Source: an uncultured Blastocatellia bacterium
Lineage (GTDB): Bacteria; Acidobacteriota; Blastocatellia; Pyrinomonadales; Pyrinomonadaceae
Direction: 5' to 3'
Length of the DNA stretch: 64,000 bases
Assembly: GCA_946480785.1 (NCBI GenBank)
Contig: CAMLLD010000020.1
Span: forward strand, 7,349 to 71,348
This document shows, one piece after another, positions 56,821 through 64,000 of the stretch; the stretch's first letter is position 1; each line of letters opens with the position of its first letter. Under the pieces are notes generated by a model. That model was not told the origin of the DNA. It ran no database searches and saw only the letters and a program-made list of their open reading frames with translations. Both the position numbers and the translations under genes were made by a program.

Positions 56821-56922
56821 CCGACCCACGACATTGAGCAATTTCCGCTTTTCACTTGAATTTTGCGGTGCTCAGAGAAAGTTAGTCTGACCCCTATTTA
56901 GAATACGGCAGTTCTACTACTG

Positions 56923-57720
56923 TTATGCGTCTCCCTGAGCTTTTAGGGGAAAAACTCTTCGGGCATCCAACAGCGACAAAATCGCAGAACTAACCAACAA
57001 GTTTAGAATTGGAACTGGACCTATGGCAACATTAGCGACGATAATCCCCTGTTCATCAATAAAGTATGCGATCGGGGTAGCGAACATTGCATAGGAACGT
57101 GAGATCTCCCAATGCCTTTGCAGCACTATCGGGAATGTCAATCCATGCTCCTTCGCCTTTAGTTGATTGGCTTCGCGGTCTCCCCGGCTTACCATTATAA
57201 CTTGGATGTCTGGAGTGCGTCGGGCCAAGTTTTCTAGTGCAGGTGCCAGGAGATTGCACGGTCCGCAATCAGGAGAGGAAAAGACCAGTAACACTTTCCG
57301 TCCTATATATTGATCGAGCGATAGTTCTCCGTGTTCAATATGTGGTAATCGAAAGTTTGGTGCACGCGTTCCTTGGGTGAGGCCCGTGCGGGCGATACGG
57401 CTCTTGGCTAAAGGGTAGCCCTTCATGGGTTCGTTTACGTTTTCCAGTTCGACTGTGGACTGCTCCGGCGACTCAGATCCATTGGAATTTGGCAATGTAT
57501 TAGTCGGTGCTGGATCCGTTACACCTGATGTGATTGGAGAGGCGACTAGATCCTTATCGTCGTTTGGTGAGCACTCCTTCTCACGCGCTGAAAACCTGCT
57601 TTCCAGCAGCGCCAACTGCTGCCGCATTCTGGTGTTATCGCGCTGTAGTCGCAAACATAACCAGCCGGCTACAGCTGCTACCATCGCCATTACAACTCCA
57701 ATAATTACTCCCAAACTCAT
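56923..57720 (-). CDS. Membrane-anchored thioredoxin-like protein (MauD/TlpA-like)
   Basis: 265 residues from ATG 57720 (ATG 57744 also possible). One N-terminal transmembrane helix (about 3-22), a polar coiled/linker region (about 25-115), then a redoxin domain (about 118-250). 'GTRAPNFRLPHIEHGELSLD' precedes the active-site CxxC at Cys152/Cys155 in 'FSSPDCGPCNLLAP', with a cis-Pro-like 'FATPIAYFIDEQG'. MauD and TlpA relatives handle disulfides outside the cytoplasm. It is last in line after two small genes on the same strand, one encoding a six-cysteine peptide, a natural substrate candidate. Confidence 0.85.
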   Translation of the reverse strand: MSLGVIIGVVMAMVAAVAGWLCLRLQRDNTRMRQQLALLESRFSAREKECSPNDDKDLVASPITSGVTDPAPTNTLPNSNGSESPEQSTVELENVNEPMKGYPLAKSRIARTGLTQGTRAPNFRLPHIEHGELSLDQYIGRKVLLVFSSPDCGPCNLLAPALENLARRTPDIQVIMVSRGDREANQLKAKEHGLTFPIVLQRHWEISRSYAMFATPIAYFIDEQGIIVANVAIGPVPILNLLVSSAILSLLDARRVFPLKAQGDA

Positions 57721-57903
57721 AACTTCTAATAACCGGTGACACATCTGCGCAACATCACGAGCGAATTCAAAGATCGTTAGCTCAGATAGCAGAAGATGAT
57801 TACATAAGAATACCCGTCGCGAGGAGACGCGCCGGGTATTCCCTGTTGAACTTGCTGCATCGACGTCGAATGCAAGGCTATTCAACTTCGCGCGTTACTC
57901 GGG

Positions 57904-58212
57904 TTACTTACATTTCTTCTTACAGAGTGCTTCTCCCGCGTCGACACCTGCGTTACAGATCGCTTGGGCTGGTGGGGGCAACTTTCCACAGGCGATGTGA
58001 CCTGCAGTCGCAGCGACTTCACAGAGTAACTTGCAAAGGCCCCCTCCAAGATGCAACCCAGCCGCTGCCGCTTGTTGGGGAGCCGGAGCTGAAGCATCAG
58101 GGACAATGGTTACTTGGCCAAAGGCTTGCGAAACAATATCGCTGATTGCGTCTCTGTGCTCTTGAGGAAGCGCCTTCCAGGCTGCGTCATTTACCTTAAC
58201 TTGATCGGTCAT
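57904..58212 (-). CDS. Cysteine-rich small protein, putative secreted/RiPP-like precursor
   Basis: 102 residues from ATG 58212, with GAAAGGA ten bases upstream. The N-terminal part (1-32) is an amphipathic, leader-like helix containing 'WKALPQEHRDAISDIV'; an Ala/Pro/Gln linker (38-52) and a GGG (56-58) follow. The C-terminal core (about 59-102) has six Cys at 60, 64, 75, 86, 97 and 101, in a CxxxC...C...C...CxxxC layout, ending in Lys. The core loosely recalls halocin C8-like bacteriocin domains (Cys-x-Ala-Ala, then Cys-Gly and Pro). No Sec signal is visible. It lies 183 bases from the MauD-like gene. Leader-core organisation is inference. Confidence 0.7.
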   Translation of the reverse strand: MTDQVKVNDAAWKALPQEHRDAISDIVSQAFGQVTIVPDASAPAPQQAAAAGLHLGGGLCKLLCEVAATAGHIACGKLPPPAQAICNAGVDAGEALCKKKCK

Positions 58213-58482
58213 GTGTTTTTCCTTTCGGTTGGGACGATTGGTGAATAACAATAGCGGCGGTCAGAGGAAACTTCAGGTACTACTGTCGACACCATTGTTA
58301 GTGAGCGTCTACGAGGAAATAGGATGCGAGAACGTCTTCACGTTAAACTCATTGCCGACTCCGGTCAACTAAAAATTTTCACAGTCGGAAGCAAACTTCA
58401 GAAGTGTAGTAGCTTCTAGTTCTGCGAGAGGACGGCAGCAATATCCGAGAGTGCTAATACTGAGGATAAATTGTCGACAATG

Positions 58483-58680
58483 TCAGTCAGGGCTTTCCTC
58501 ACCGGGATCCATCATATCGCCAAGAACATGTTGTTTTATTATTTCCACTATCTGCAGCCTGTTTTCATCCGTCAATAAATCGAACTCTGTTCGCAACCCC
58601 CGCTCCTCGAGAGTTTGCAGGAATTTGGTCTTATACGCTTCGGGCAGAGCCTCCCACTCGTCATTGAACGATTTGTTCAT
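58483..58680 (-). CDS. Small protein sharing the W-x-A-L-P leader motif
   Basis: 65 residues from ATG 58680, with CTAAGG upstream. 'DEWEALPEAYKTKFLQTLEE' (7-26) parallels 'AAWKALPQEHRDAISDIV' of the next small protein at the same distance from the start. The C-terminal half is acidic and without cysteines ('LQIVEIIKQHVLGDMMDPGE'), so it is not a cysteine-core peptide. It may be a second precursor, an immunity or a leader-recognition-like protein. Unknown family. Confidence 0.6.
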   Translation of the reverse strand: MNKSFNDEWEALPEAYKTKFLQTLEERGLRTEFDLLTDENRLQIVEIIKQHVLGDMMDPGEESPD

Positions 58681-59047
58681 TATTAACGACCTTAGCTTCT
58701 CCAGTTTAACACTGCACCAGAGTAACGCCAGAAGGTGCAATCAAGCAACTCATGGTTTCCGACGAAAGTGATGAGTTAAGCTGAATAATTGACACCTCCT
58801 CAGCGTGAAACTAGACTGCTTCCAATTCGCCGCCGGGCGTGAGTTACTCCCATACGTTCTGAGTCCGCTCACGTAACCCCATATTTCACCTGTTGCTTCC
58901 GAAGCCGGCTTGTTTGATCTCCGCGCTACGGACTTCTCAATGGCGAAGACGCCCAATTTGCGCAGACTTGGTCCGCGTTTTTGAACAGTAAACGCTCTTA
59001 CACAACGCAGATTTCTCACATCCTCAGGCAAAAGGAGTTATACAGCG
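58681..59047. other. 367-base divergent promoter region
   Basis: Lies between the minus-strand small-protein operon and the plus-strand C25 protease operon, so should hold both promoters. I found no convincing consensus -35/-10 pairs. AAAAGGAG at 59030-59037 is the protease ribosome site. Confidence 0.55.
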
Positions 59048-60703
59048 ATGAAGTCAATAAAATTGATAGCCACCAACCGTGATCGACTAACGCAGAAATA
59101 CGGGGAGGATGGATGGCAACAAATAAGTGAAGGTATCGAGCGCCTTGCCGAAATAGATCAAAGCCGTGGCTTACAAACAATTTTCGTGTGTCTTGACCAA
59201 GAGTCTGATACCGCGATTTACGACGCGAGTCCGGTTAAAGGCAGTGTGACACCGCTGAAGTGCAAGAAAGTGATCGATAAAATTTGCGCGAAGTTATCGC
59301 CCGATTACGTCATACTGCTTGGGGCCGACGACGTTATTCCTTACTTTCAAGTTGCCAATCCTTCGTACAAACCGACGAGTGGCGATGATGATGAAAAGGT
59401 TCCCACTGACAATCCCTACGCCTGCTCACGATCCTTCGCCGCAAAAGACCCGGCGAGCTATTTGATTCCGGATCGCGTAGTCGGACGTGTTCCCGATTTG
59501 CCCGGAAAAACAAACGACTTGCGGTGGCTCTTGGATTATTTAGAGGTTGCTCGTTCGTGGAAGACAAATGCCGCCTCCGCTTACAACAACGATCTAATCG
59601 TCTGCTGCGACAGTTGGCGCGAAGCCGGCGAAGCGCTTGTCTCTTATTTATCGCGTGCGGCTGATGCCCTGATGATTGCGCCACCAACCCTTTACAGCAA
59701 CACATCGGCTCCGCCAATTCTAAGCGATTCTTATCAACACCTCTTTCAGGTAATTAAATGCCATGGCGGTCCGATCGATACGATGTTCTACGGGCAAAAG
59801 GGAACAACCTACCCGCCCGTTCTAACGAGCCGCTCGCTTTTAGGAAAGACTCTGGAGGGTACCGTAGTTGGAGCAATGTGTTGCTATGGTGGAGCTTTGT
59901 TTGATCCGAATGATCCTCGCGTCAATGCCGAACAAAATGGTGATGTGCCAATCCCAAGTGTTTACTTGCGTCAAGGTGCTTATGGTTTCGTCGGCTCCAC
60001 AACTATTGCCTGGGTTGGGGTGAGTTCAATGGTGTGCGCAGATTGGGTAATAGCTTCATTCATGCGTTATGTAATGCAAGGCGCTTCAACTGGGCGGGCT
60101 CTACTTGATGCCAAGCAGGAGTTTGTTCGCTGGATTAACCAACAGGGAAGAAACCCTGACATCAGTGAAGAGAAGACACTCTTGCAATTTCATCTACTTG
60201 GCGACCCGTCAATTCATCCAGTGACCGCGAGCGGCGAAATCGCCGCTCTTGCGGGTGTCGATAGCACATCGCCGGCAGCGGTCGCGAGCCTCGCCTTTGA
60301 GCGTCGTCGCCGGCGTGGGTTTCGTCGCGCTATGGGGAATGAACTACGTAAGACGTTGCCGACGCGCGAACTGGTCGATCACGAGCAACAAGCACCTGCA
60401 ACCGCTCAATACGCGCGCGACGAAGCATTTGCCAAGCTTGAAGGTTTCCGAGTCGACGAGCAACCATTGGTTCATAAAGTCGTTTCCAACATTCCGACGT
60501 CTGAGGCCAAGATGGCTGAGGCCGTAGCCACGGCTGGTGGTGGCGGAGAGCTTGAATTTGTACCCATTGCTGCGCAATCTACCTTTCAGTATTATTGGAC
60601 TGCTCGCAGGGAGGCTGAACGAGTAGTTGATGCGCGCATGGTAAAGGTTGAGACTGACCAAGACGGCGAGATCTTGCGTACACAATTATTGGTCACAGCC
60701 TAA
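59048..60703 (+). CDS. C25 (gingipain-like, caspase-fold) cysteine peptidase
   Basis: 551 residues with AAAAGGAG upstream. The C25 fold is shown by 'YVILLGADDVIPYFQ' (about 87-101), the catalytic His239 in 'VIKCHGG', Cys278/Cys279 in 'VVGAMCCYGGALFD', and the typical closing 'LLQFHLLGDPSIHPV' (about 378-392). No signal peptide or TM helix is visible, so unlike gingipains it appears cytoplasmic. The last 150 residues (400-551) are a separate domain of unknown fold, rich in charged helices then beta. A small gene follows after 11 bases. Possible roles: leader cleavage of the divergent small proteins or a caspase-like effector; both inference. Confidence 0.85.
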   Translation: MKSIKLIATNRDRLTQKYGEDGWQQISEGIERLAEIDQSRGLQTIFVCLDQESDTAIYDASPVKGSVTPLKCKKVIDKICAKLSPDYVILLGADDVIPYFQVANPSYKPTSGDDDEKVPTDNPYACSRSFAAKDPASYLIPDRVVGRVPDLPGKTNDLRWLLDYLEVARSWKTNAASAYNNDLIVCCDSWREAGEALVSYLSRAADALMIAPPTLYSNTSAPPILSDSYQHLFQVIKCHGGPIDTMFYGQKGTTYPPVLTSRSLLGKTLEGTVVGAMCCYGGALFDPNDPRVNAEQNGDVPIPSVYLRQGAYGFVGSTTIAWVGVSSMVCADWVIASFMRYVMQGASTGRALLDAKQEFVRWINQQGRNPDISEEKTLLQFHLLGDPSIHPVTASGEIAALAGVDSTSPAAVASLAFERRRRRGFRRAMGNELRKTLPTRELVDHEQQAPATAQYARDEAFAKLEGFRVDEQPLVHKVVSNIPTSEAKMAEAVATAGGGGELEFVPIAAQSTFQYYWTARREAERVVDARMVKVETDQDGEILRTQLLVTA

Positions 60704-60714
60704 GGAGTGATCCG

Positions 60715-60969
60715 ATGAGTAATCCAAAGTCGGAGAGAGTTGCTGGATACGTGGAACAGCGGGATGTTTTGAAAGGTACCGGAAGTGAGCACCAGGGAAT
60801 TATTCTCACTACGGACTCCGGTGAACGATTGCGGCTTCAGCGCATTGGAGGAAATCCTTTCGCTGACCCCGTCACGACGCAGTTGGTTGGACACAAAGTG
60901 TCTCTTATCGGTTATCGGCTTGGCAGTGTTTTCCGCTATATGCAGGATACGATCAGGCAACTCAGCTGA
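60715..60969 (+). CDS. Small beta-rich partner of the C25 peptidase
   Basis: 84 residues, AAGGAG at 60701-60706 overlapping the end of the protease gene, so co-translated. Sequence pattern ('GYVEQRDVLKGTGSEHQGII', 'LRLQRIGGNPFADP', 'VGHKVSLIGYRLGS') suggests a small beta-barrel. No family recognised. Position suggests an inhibitor, activator or substrate of the protease. Confidence 0.7.
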   Translation: MSNPKSERVAGYVEQRDVLKGTGSEHQGIILTTDSGERLRLQRIGGNPFADPVTTQLVGHKVSLIGYRLGSVFRYMQDTIRQLS

Positions 60970-61323
60970 GCCATGAAAAACATTTCAGATTAAGATGAGG
61001 CCACCTGCGAGGGTGGCCTCAATTCTTGTGAGGGGATTCGTGACGTAATGTCGTTCGTCTCAGTCGATCATGGGGTTGGGCGGTGGCGTAGATGTATTTC
61101 TGAACACGTGCAAGAAATTGAGCATTTATGCGGTGGTAAAAGGCAGTTGCGAAGACTGTCTACTGTGGGGAAGGATGAGCAGCAAGTCTCGTATCCAAAC
61201 AACGCTTACAAGATAATCTACGGCGGAGTCATAATCCCTTACAGTCGAAGAGCCACGCGCTAGGTGGCCCTTCGAATTCTGACGAGATTTACAGGAATCT
61301 ACAGTTTAGTTTGTCACTAAGAC
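60970..61323. other. 354-base stretch, terminator plus weak small frame
   Basis: Begins with the terminator of the protease operon. A 71-codon plus-strand frame (61048-61263) has a GAGGGG some 16 bases before its ATG but no recognisable family and unconvincing composition. Nothing else is supported. Confidence 0.5.
60997..61020 (+). terminator. Terminator of the C25 peptidase operon
   Basis: GAGGCCACC (60997-61005) and GGTGGCCTC (61012-61020) form a perfect 9-bp stem with a six-base loop, followed by AATTCTTGT. It sits 27 bases after the small partner gene. Confidence 0.75.
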
Positions 61324-61710
61324 TTACGGCGGGCAAAGTTTCGAGAAATGACCATTGTTGGGGCCTTCACACGGATCAATTCCGCATTCGGGACACTCTA
61401 TCGGACAACTAGGGCGAGCGCCCGCATAAAGATTATCGACCAAAACTCCAAACTCAACACTGAACCGGAATCCGTCGAGTACTCCTTTACGCCCGGCTGT
61501 CGGTATGATGTTCATCCAACCATTGAAACCATCTGGTTCCGGATCACGCAGTAGAAAGCCGTGATAAAGGTCGGTAATGAACTCATCCGAGTGATCGGAG
61601 TAAGACCGGGCATTAGAAGCAAAAACAGAATAAGCAGAAAACAGAAAGAACGGGCTAAAGATGGAGGAGTAAGTGAAAACATAATTGAGGCTCCTTTCTT
61701 GCATTACCAC
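61324..61710 (-). CDS. DUF4214-like secreted protein, start uncertain
   Basis: Up to 128 residues. 'FITDLYHGFLLRDPEPDGFN' and 'GRKGVLDGFRFSVEFGVLVD' match the DUF4214 repeat. A Cys/Pro-rich tail ends the protein ('CPIECPECGIDPCEGPNNG'). The annotated in-frame start (61710 or 61704) has a poor ribosome site. A better one, AAAGGAG, stands before an ATG in another frame that encodes a strong signal peptide ('SFCFLLILFLLLMPGL'). A one-base shift would fuse the two. DUF4214 is often found in S-layer or surface proteins. Confidence 0.65.
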   Translation of the reverse strand: MVMQERSLNYVFTYSSIFSPFFLFSAYSVFASNARSYSDHSDEFITDLYHGFLLRDPEPDGFNGWMNIIPTAGRKGVLDGFRFSVEFGVLVDNLYAGARPSCPIECPECGIDPCEGPNNGHFSKLCPP

Positions 61711-61859
61711 TCTAAGCGCGAGATGTAGTTGAAAGGCGCGCTAAATGAGCGGCGAGGTTACTTATTGGCAAGCGCCGTCATCACGAGCAGATGCTGTGAG
61801 GCTTGCGGATGCAGATTCGGGGAGTTGTCGTCAGGAAAATCGGGGGCTCATTATACGCC

Positions 61860-63185
61860 TTACTTGCGCGTGTTGTCTTCTTCCAATGGGATCTGCTTCA
61901 ACTTCTCCGCCAACAATTCCTGTTCACGCAGATTTTTCGTCAGGGAGATTGCGCGCTGGATTTCGTTACGCGCCTCATCGAAGCGACCCATCTTCATCAG
62001 CAACTCTCCGCGAACGCTGTGCAGCAGATGATAGCCGGCGAGTGCCGAGTTAGTGGCGGCCGGGGATGAGTCATCTGCGGGCGAGGAGATCGCATCGAGT
62101 GCCTCGAGGCCGGCGGCGGGGCCGTGGGCCATACTCACGGCCACTGCTCGATTCAGAGCCACGATAGGAGAGGGAGCGGTTTGCAGCAGCGCGTCGTAGA
62201 GCAGAACGATGCGTTCCCAGTCAGTTTCTTCCGCTGTGCGCGCACGCATGTGACACGCAGCAATCGCCGCTTGCAAAGCATAATATCCAGCGCCCCCAAA
62301 ATATCCCGCGCCGCCACCGAGTTGTTGCGCGTGTTCGAGCGCGGACATTCCGCGCTGAATCTGCGCGTCGTCCCACAAAGAGCGATCCTGATCCGGCAAC
62401 AGGACCGCCTCACCGTTACTGCCACGGCGAGCCGCTGTGCGCGCCGCATTCAGTTCCATCAAAGCGAGAAGCGAGTGAACTTCAGCCTCGCCCGGCAGTA
62501 GTTGGACCAGCATGCGTCCGAGCCGCAACGCTTCGTCACAAAGCGCGGCGCGCATCCACTCCTCTCCGGAAGTCGCGGTGTGCCCCTCGTTGAAGATCAG
62601 GTAGACCACGGAGAGCACTGACTGCACGCGGCGGCGCAACTCCTCCCCGCGTGGCGTCTCAAACGGAACATGAGCGTCCGAGAGTGTTTTCTTAGCGCGA
62701 AAGATCCGCTGCCCGATCGTTTTCTCAGGAAGAAGAAAGGCCCGCGCGATCTCCGCCGTAGTAAGGCCGCCGATCAAACGCAACGTCAGCGCGATGCGTC
62801 CTTCCAACGGGAGTATCGGATGGCAAGCGGTGAAGATCAGCCGCAGCACGTCATCGTCGATCACCTGGTCCAGTGCCTGGTCCATCGCCTCTCCGAGCCG
62901 CTGCTGTTGCACCTCGAGCTCACGAGAAATCTCTTCGTGCTTTTGTACCAGCATCTGCCCGCGGCGCAGACCATCGATGGCGCGGCGCTTTGCAGCCGTC
63001 ATCAACCATGCAGCAGGATTTTCGGGGATGCCTTCTGCGGGCCACCGCTCGAGGGCCGCAACCAACGCGTCGTGCGCCAGTTCCTCGGCAGTGCCGATGT
63101 CGCGGGTGACGCGGGCAATCGCGGCGATGAGCCGCGTAGACTCGATCTTCCAAACCGCCTCGATCGCCCGGTAAACATCACTCAT
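61860..63185 (-). CDS. ECF42-type RNA polymerase sigma factor with C-terminal domain
   Basis: 441 residues. Sigma regions 2 ('TAEELAHDALVAALERWPAE') and 4 ('LTTAEIARAFLLPEKTIGQR') occupy about 1-190. A C-terminal domain of about 250 residues with TPR-like helices ('YFGGAGYYALQAAIAACHMR') follows. This long form next to a DGPF/YCII protein is the ECF42 group, which has no anti-sigma factor and is thought to be controlled through its C-terminal domain. ATG 63185. Confidence 0.93.
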   Translation of the reverse strand: MSDVYRAIEAVWKIESTRLIAAIARVTRDIGTAEELAHDALVAALERWPAEGIPENPAAWLMTAAKRRAIDGLRRGQMLVQKHEEISRELEVQQQRLGEAMDQALDQVIDDDVLRLIFTACHPILPLEGRIALTLRLIGGLTTAEIARAFLLPEKTIGQRIFRAKKTLSDAHVPFETPRGEELRRRVQSVLSVVYLIFNEGHTATSGEEWMRAALCDEALRLGRMLVQLLPGEAEVHSLLALMELNAARTAARRGSNGEAVLLPDQDRSLWDDAQIQRGMSALEHAQQLGGGAGYFGGAGYYALQAAIAACHMRARTAEETDWERIVLLYDALLQTAPSPIVALNRAVAVSMAHGPAAGLEALDAISSPADDSSPAATNSALAGYHLLHSVRGELLMKMGRFDEARNEIQRAISLTKNLREQELLAEKLKQIPLEEDNTRK

Positions 63186-63235
63186 GGTCGCCTGCTCTTA
63201 AACGTCGTCAGGCGAACACGCCACTGAAGTAAAGC

Positions 63236-63589
63236 TCAGTCTTTTTCGGGGGCCGGAACGAAGAAAATCTCTCGCACCTCGATGGGCGTACCCATCGCTT
63301 GAGCGCTCTTGCGCGCCCACGCCAACGTCTGGTCCAGATCTGCGGTTTCCAATATCAATAGACCGCCCACGTGTTCCTTGGCCTCGAGGTACGGCCCGTC
63401 GGTGATGAGTACCTCACCGTTCGGCTGCGCCCGCAGCGTCACTGTTTTGCCCAGGCCGCAGGCGAACTTCCGGACACCAGCAGCGATCATTTCGCGATTG
63501 AGCGCGTGAATCGCCTCCACCGACGCCTCGTCCTGTGTGGACGGGTCAAAGTTGTCGGGAAGGTAACCAGCAAGTAGATATTGAGGCAT
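63236..63589 (-). CDS. DGPF/YCII-related domain protein
   Basis: 117 residues. Ferredoxin-like YCII fold with the DGPF-type signature 'VLITDGPYLEAKEHVGGLLI' (here DGPY). It precedes the ECF42 sigma gene by 50 bases; this pairing is the usual one and the DGPF gene is often the sigma factor's target. Molecular role unknown. Confidence 0.9.
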   Translation of the reverse strand: MPQYLLAGYLPDNFDPSTQDEASVEAIHALNREMIAAGVRKFACGLGKTVTLRAQPNGEVLITDGPYLEAKEHVGGLLILETADLDQTLAWARKSAQAMGTPIEVREIFFVPAPEKD

Positions 63590-63668
63590 GTCGTCTCCTA
63601 AAATGGTTTCAGCCGGGCGCTTTGTCCCGTCTTCACTATCACGACGAACGACGAGAACGGAATTCTAC

Positions 63669-64000
63669 ATGCTTCGAAATTTTGCGTAGTTCTCTTGTGT
63701 GCCGCGATGATGTTCGCTTTTGCATCGTCATGCTTTGCGCAAAGGCAAGCAACACCCATCGACCAACCCAGCCTTACCAAAATCCTGGGCTTCGAAAATG
63801 AGCATAGCGACGATAAGCCGGGTGGCTGGTCTGCCAATCCACCCGAAACGGTTTTCAACGACGACAAGATCGTTCACAGCGGGCAGTGGTCCGTACGCAT
63901 AGAACGAAACGGCGCGAGCGCGGGCCAGTTTTCGGTAATCGGGAGGTTTATTCCCTTCGATGATGGCCACCAGCCCCTTGCCGTGCGACTCGCCTGCGGT
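63669..64000 (+). CDS. Secreted protein, 5' end, apparent frameshift
   Basis: ATG 63669 encodes 'MLRNFA' then a stop (TAG) in that frame. Adding one base near 63685 continues into 'VVLLCAAMMFAFASSCFAQ', a complete signal peptide. An open frame then runs to the window end with 'LGFENEHSDDKPGGWS' and 'IVHSGQWSVRIERNGASAG', like the N-terminal carbohydrate-binding-type beta domains placed before secreted hydrolases. The gene continues beyond the window, so the catalytic part is unseen. Confidence 0.6.

Larger units (their letters stand above)
56060..56922. other. 863-base stretch mostly without supported genes
   Basis: Left edge of the accessory region. Contains an inverted-repeat element (56120-56219), a doubtful small frame with heptad repeats (56125-56388), and a terminator-like hairpin (56788-56816). 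GC drops compared with the LigD operon. No other gene is supported. Confidence 0.6.

Noticed and set aside
56628..56855. Minus-strand frame of 75 codons
   Set aside because: It overlaps a terminator-like hairpin, has no ribosome site and no recognisable composition.
56923..60969. Classical RiPP biosynthetic cluster
   Set aside because: I looked for YcaO, radical SAM, LanM/LanB-type enzymes and a peptidase-ABC exporter nearby and found none, so only a RiPP-like label is justified.
61048..61263. Plus-strand frame of 71 codons after the protease operon
   Set aside because: Follows a strong terminator, ribosome site is too distant and no family resemblance is seen.

Overview
The window looks like a chromosomal segment of an Acidobacteriota bacterium, most likely class Blastocatellia. 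This is inferred from gene families, not from a marker gene. The clues are a PadR regulator followed by an ADOP-type MacB/FtsX permease, a VWFA-related 'Acidobacterial' surface protein, many two-component proteins, the futalosine menaquinone route, and moderately high GC. No rRNA, tRNA, CRISPR array or transposase gene was recognised.

Layout. 1-4.5 kb: a sigma factor with a membrane TPR/anti-sigma-like partner, then a hybrid PAS-GAF histidine kinase. 4.6-7.7 kb: padR plus the ADOP permease behind a near-consensus sigma-70 promoter. 7.8-12.5 kb: pilS-pilR and two paralogous type IV pilin genes, each preceded by a sigma-54-like site. 12.6-17.7 kb: a polytopic membrane protein, a methyltransferase, and an ABC-2 permease/TPR/ATPase operon. 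17.7-20.9 kb: signalling genes, including a kinase with a degenerate ATPase domain and an NtrC-type regulator. 20.9-26 kb: an acyltransferase, a frameshifted M28 peptidase, a QueD-like protein and a DinG helicase. 26-27.2 kb: toxin-antitoxin remnants. 27.2-32.3 kb: glyA, rpiB, proS and a trypsin-TPR protein. 32.3-32.9 kb: a large inverted-repeat element. 33-38 kb: an LCAT-like lipase, larB, and mqnP-mqnE-mqnD. 38.6-44.4 kb: a TonB-C protein, an acyltransferase, an M14 peptidase and the VWFA protein. 44.4-52.5 kb: a MASE1 kinase, CheB, CheB-CheR-PAS, a Crp-like regulator and a response regulator. 52.6-56 kb: rnhB, two separated LigD modules and a DUF488 protein.

56-61.7 kb is the clearest accessory region. 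It has lower GC, long intergenic gaps and repeats. It carries two small proteins sharing an N-terminal W-x-A-L-P motif, one of them with a six-cysteine C-terminal core. Next to them are a membrane-anchored MauD/TlpA-like thiol oxidoreductase and a divergent operon of a C25 (gingipain/caspase-fold) protease with a small partner. I propose this as a candidate uncharacterised secreted-peptide or RiPP-like locus; the functional link is inference. The window ends with an ECF42 sigma factor, its DGPF/YCII partner, and the 5' end of a secreted protein.

Several reading frames are broken by apparent single-base indels (M28 peptidase, HicB, the right-edge gene, possibly the DUF4214 gene). These may be real gene decay or sequencing/assembly error.
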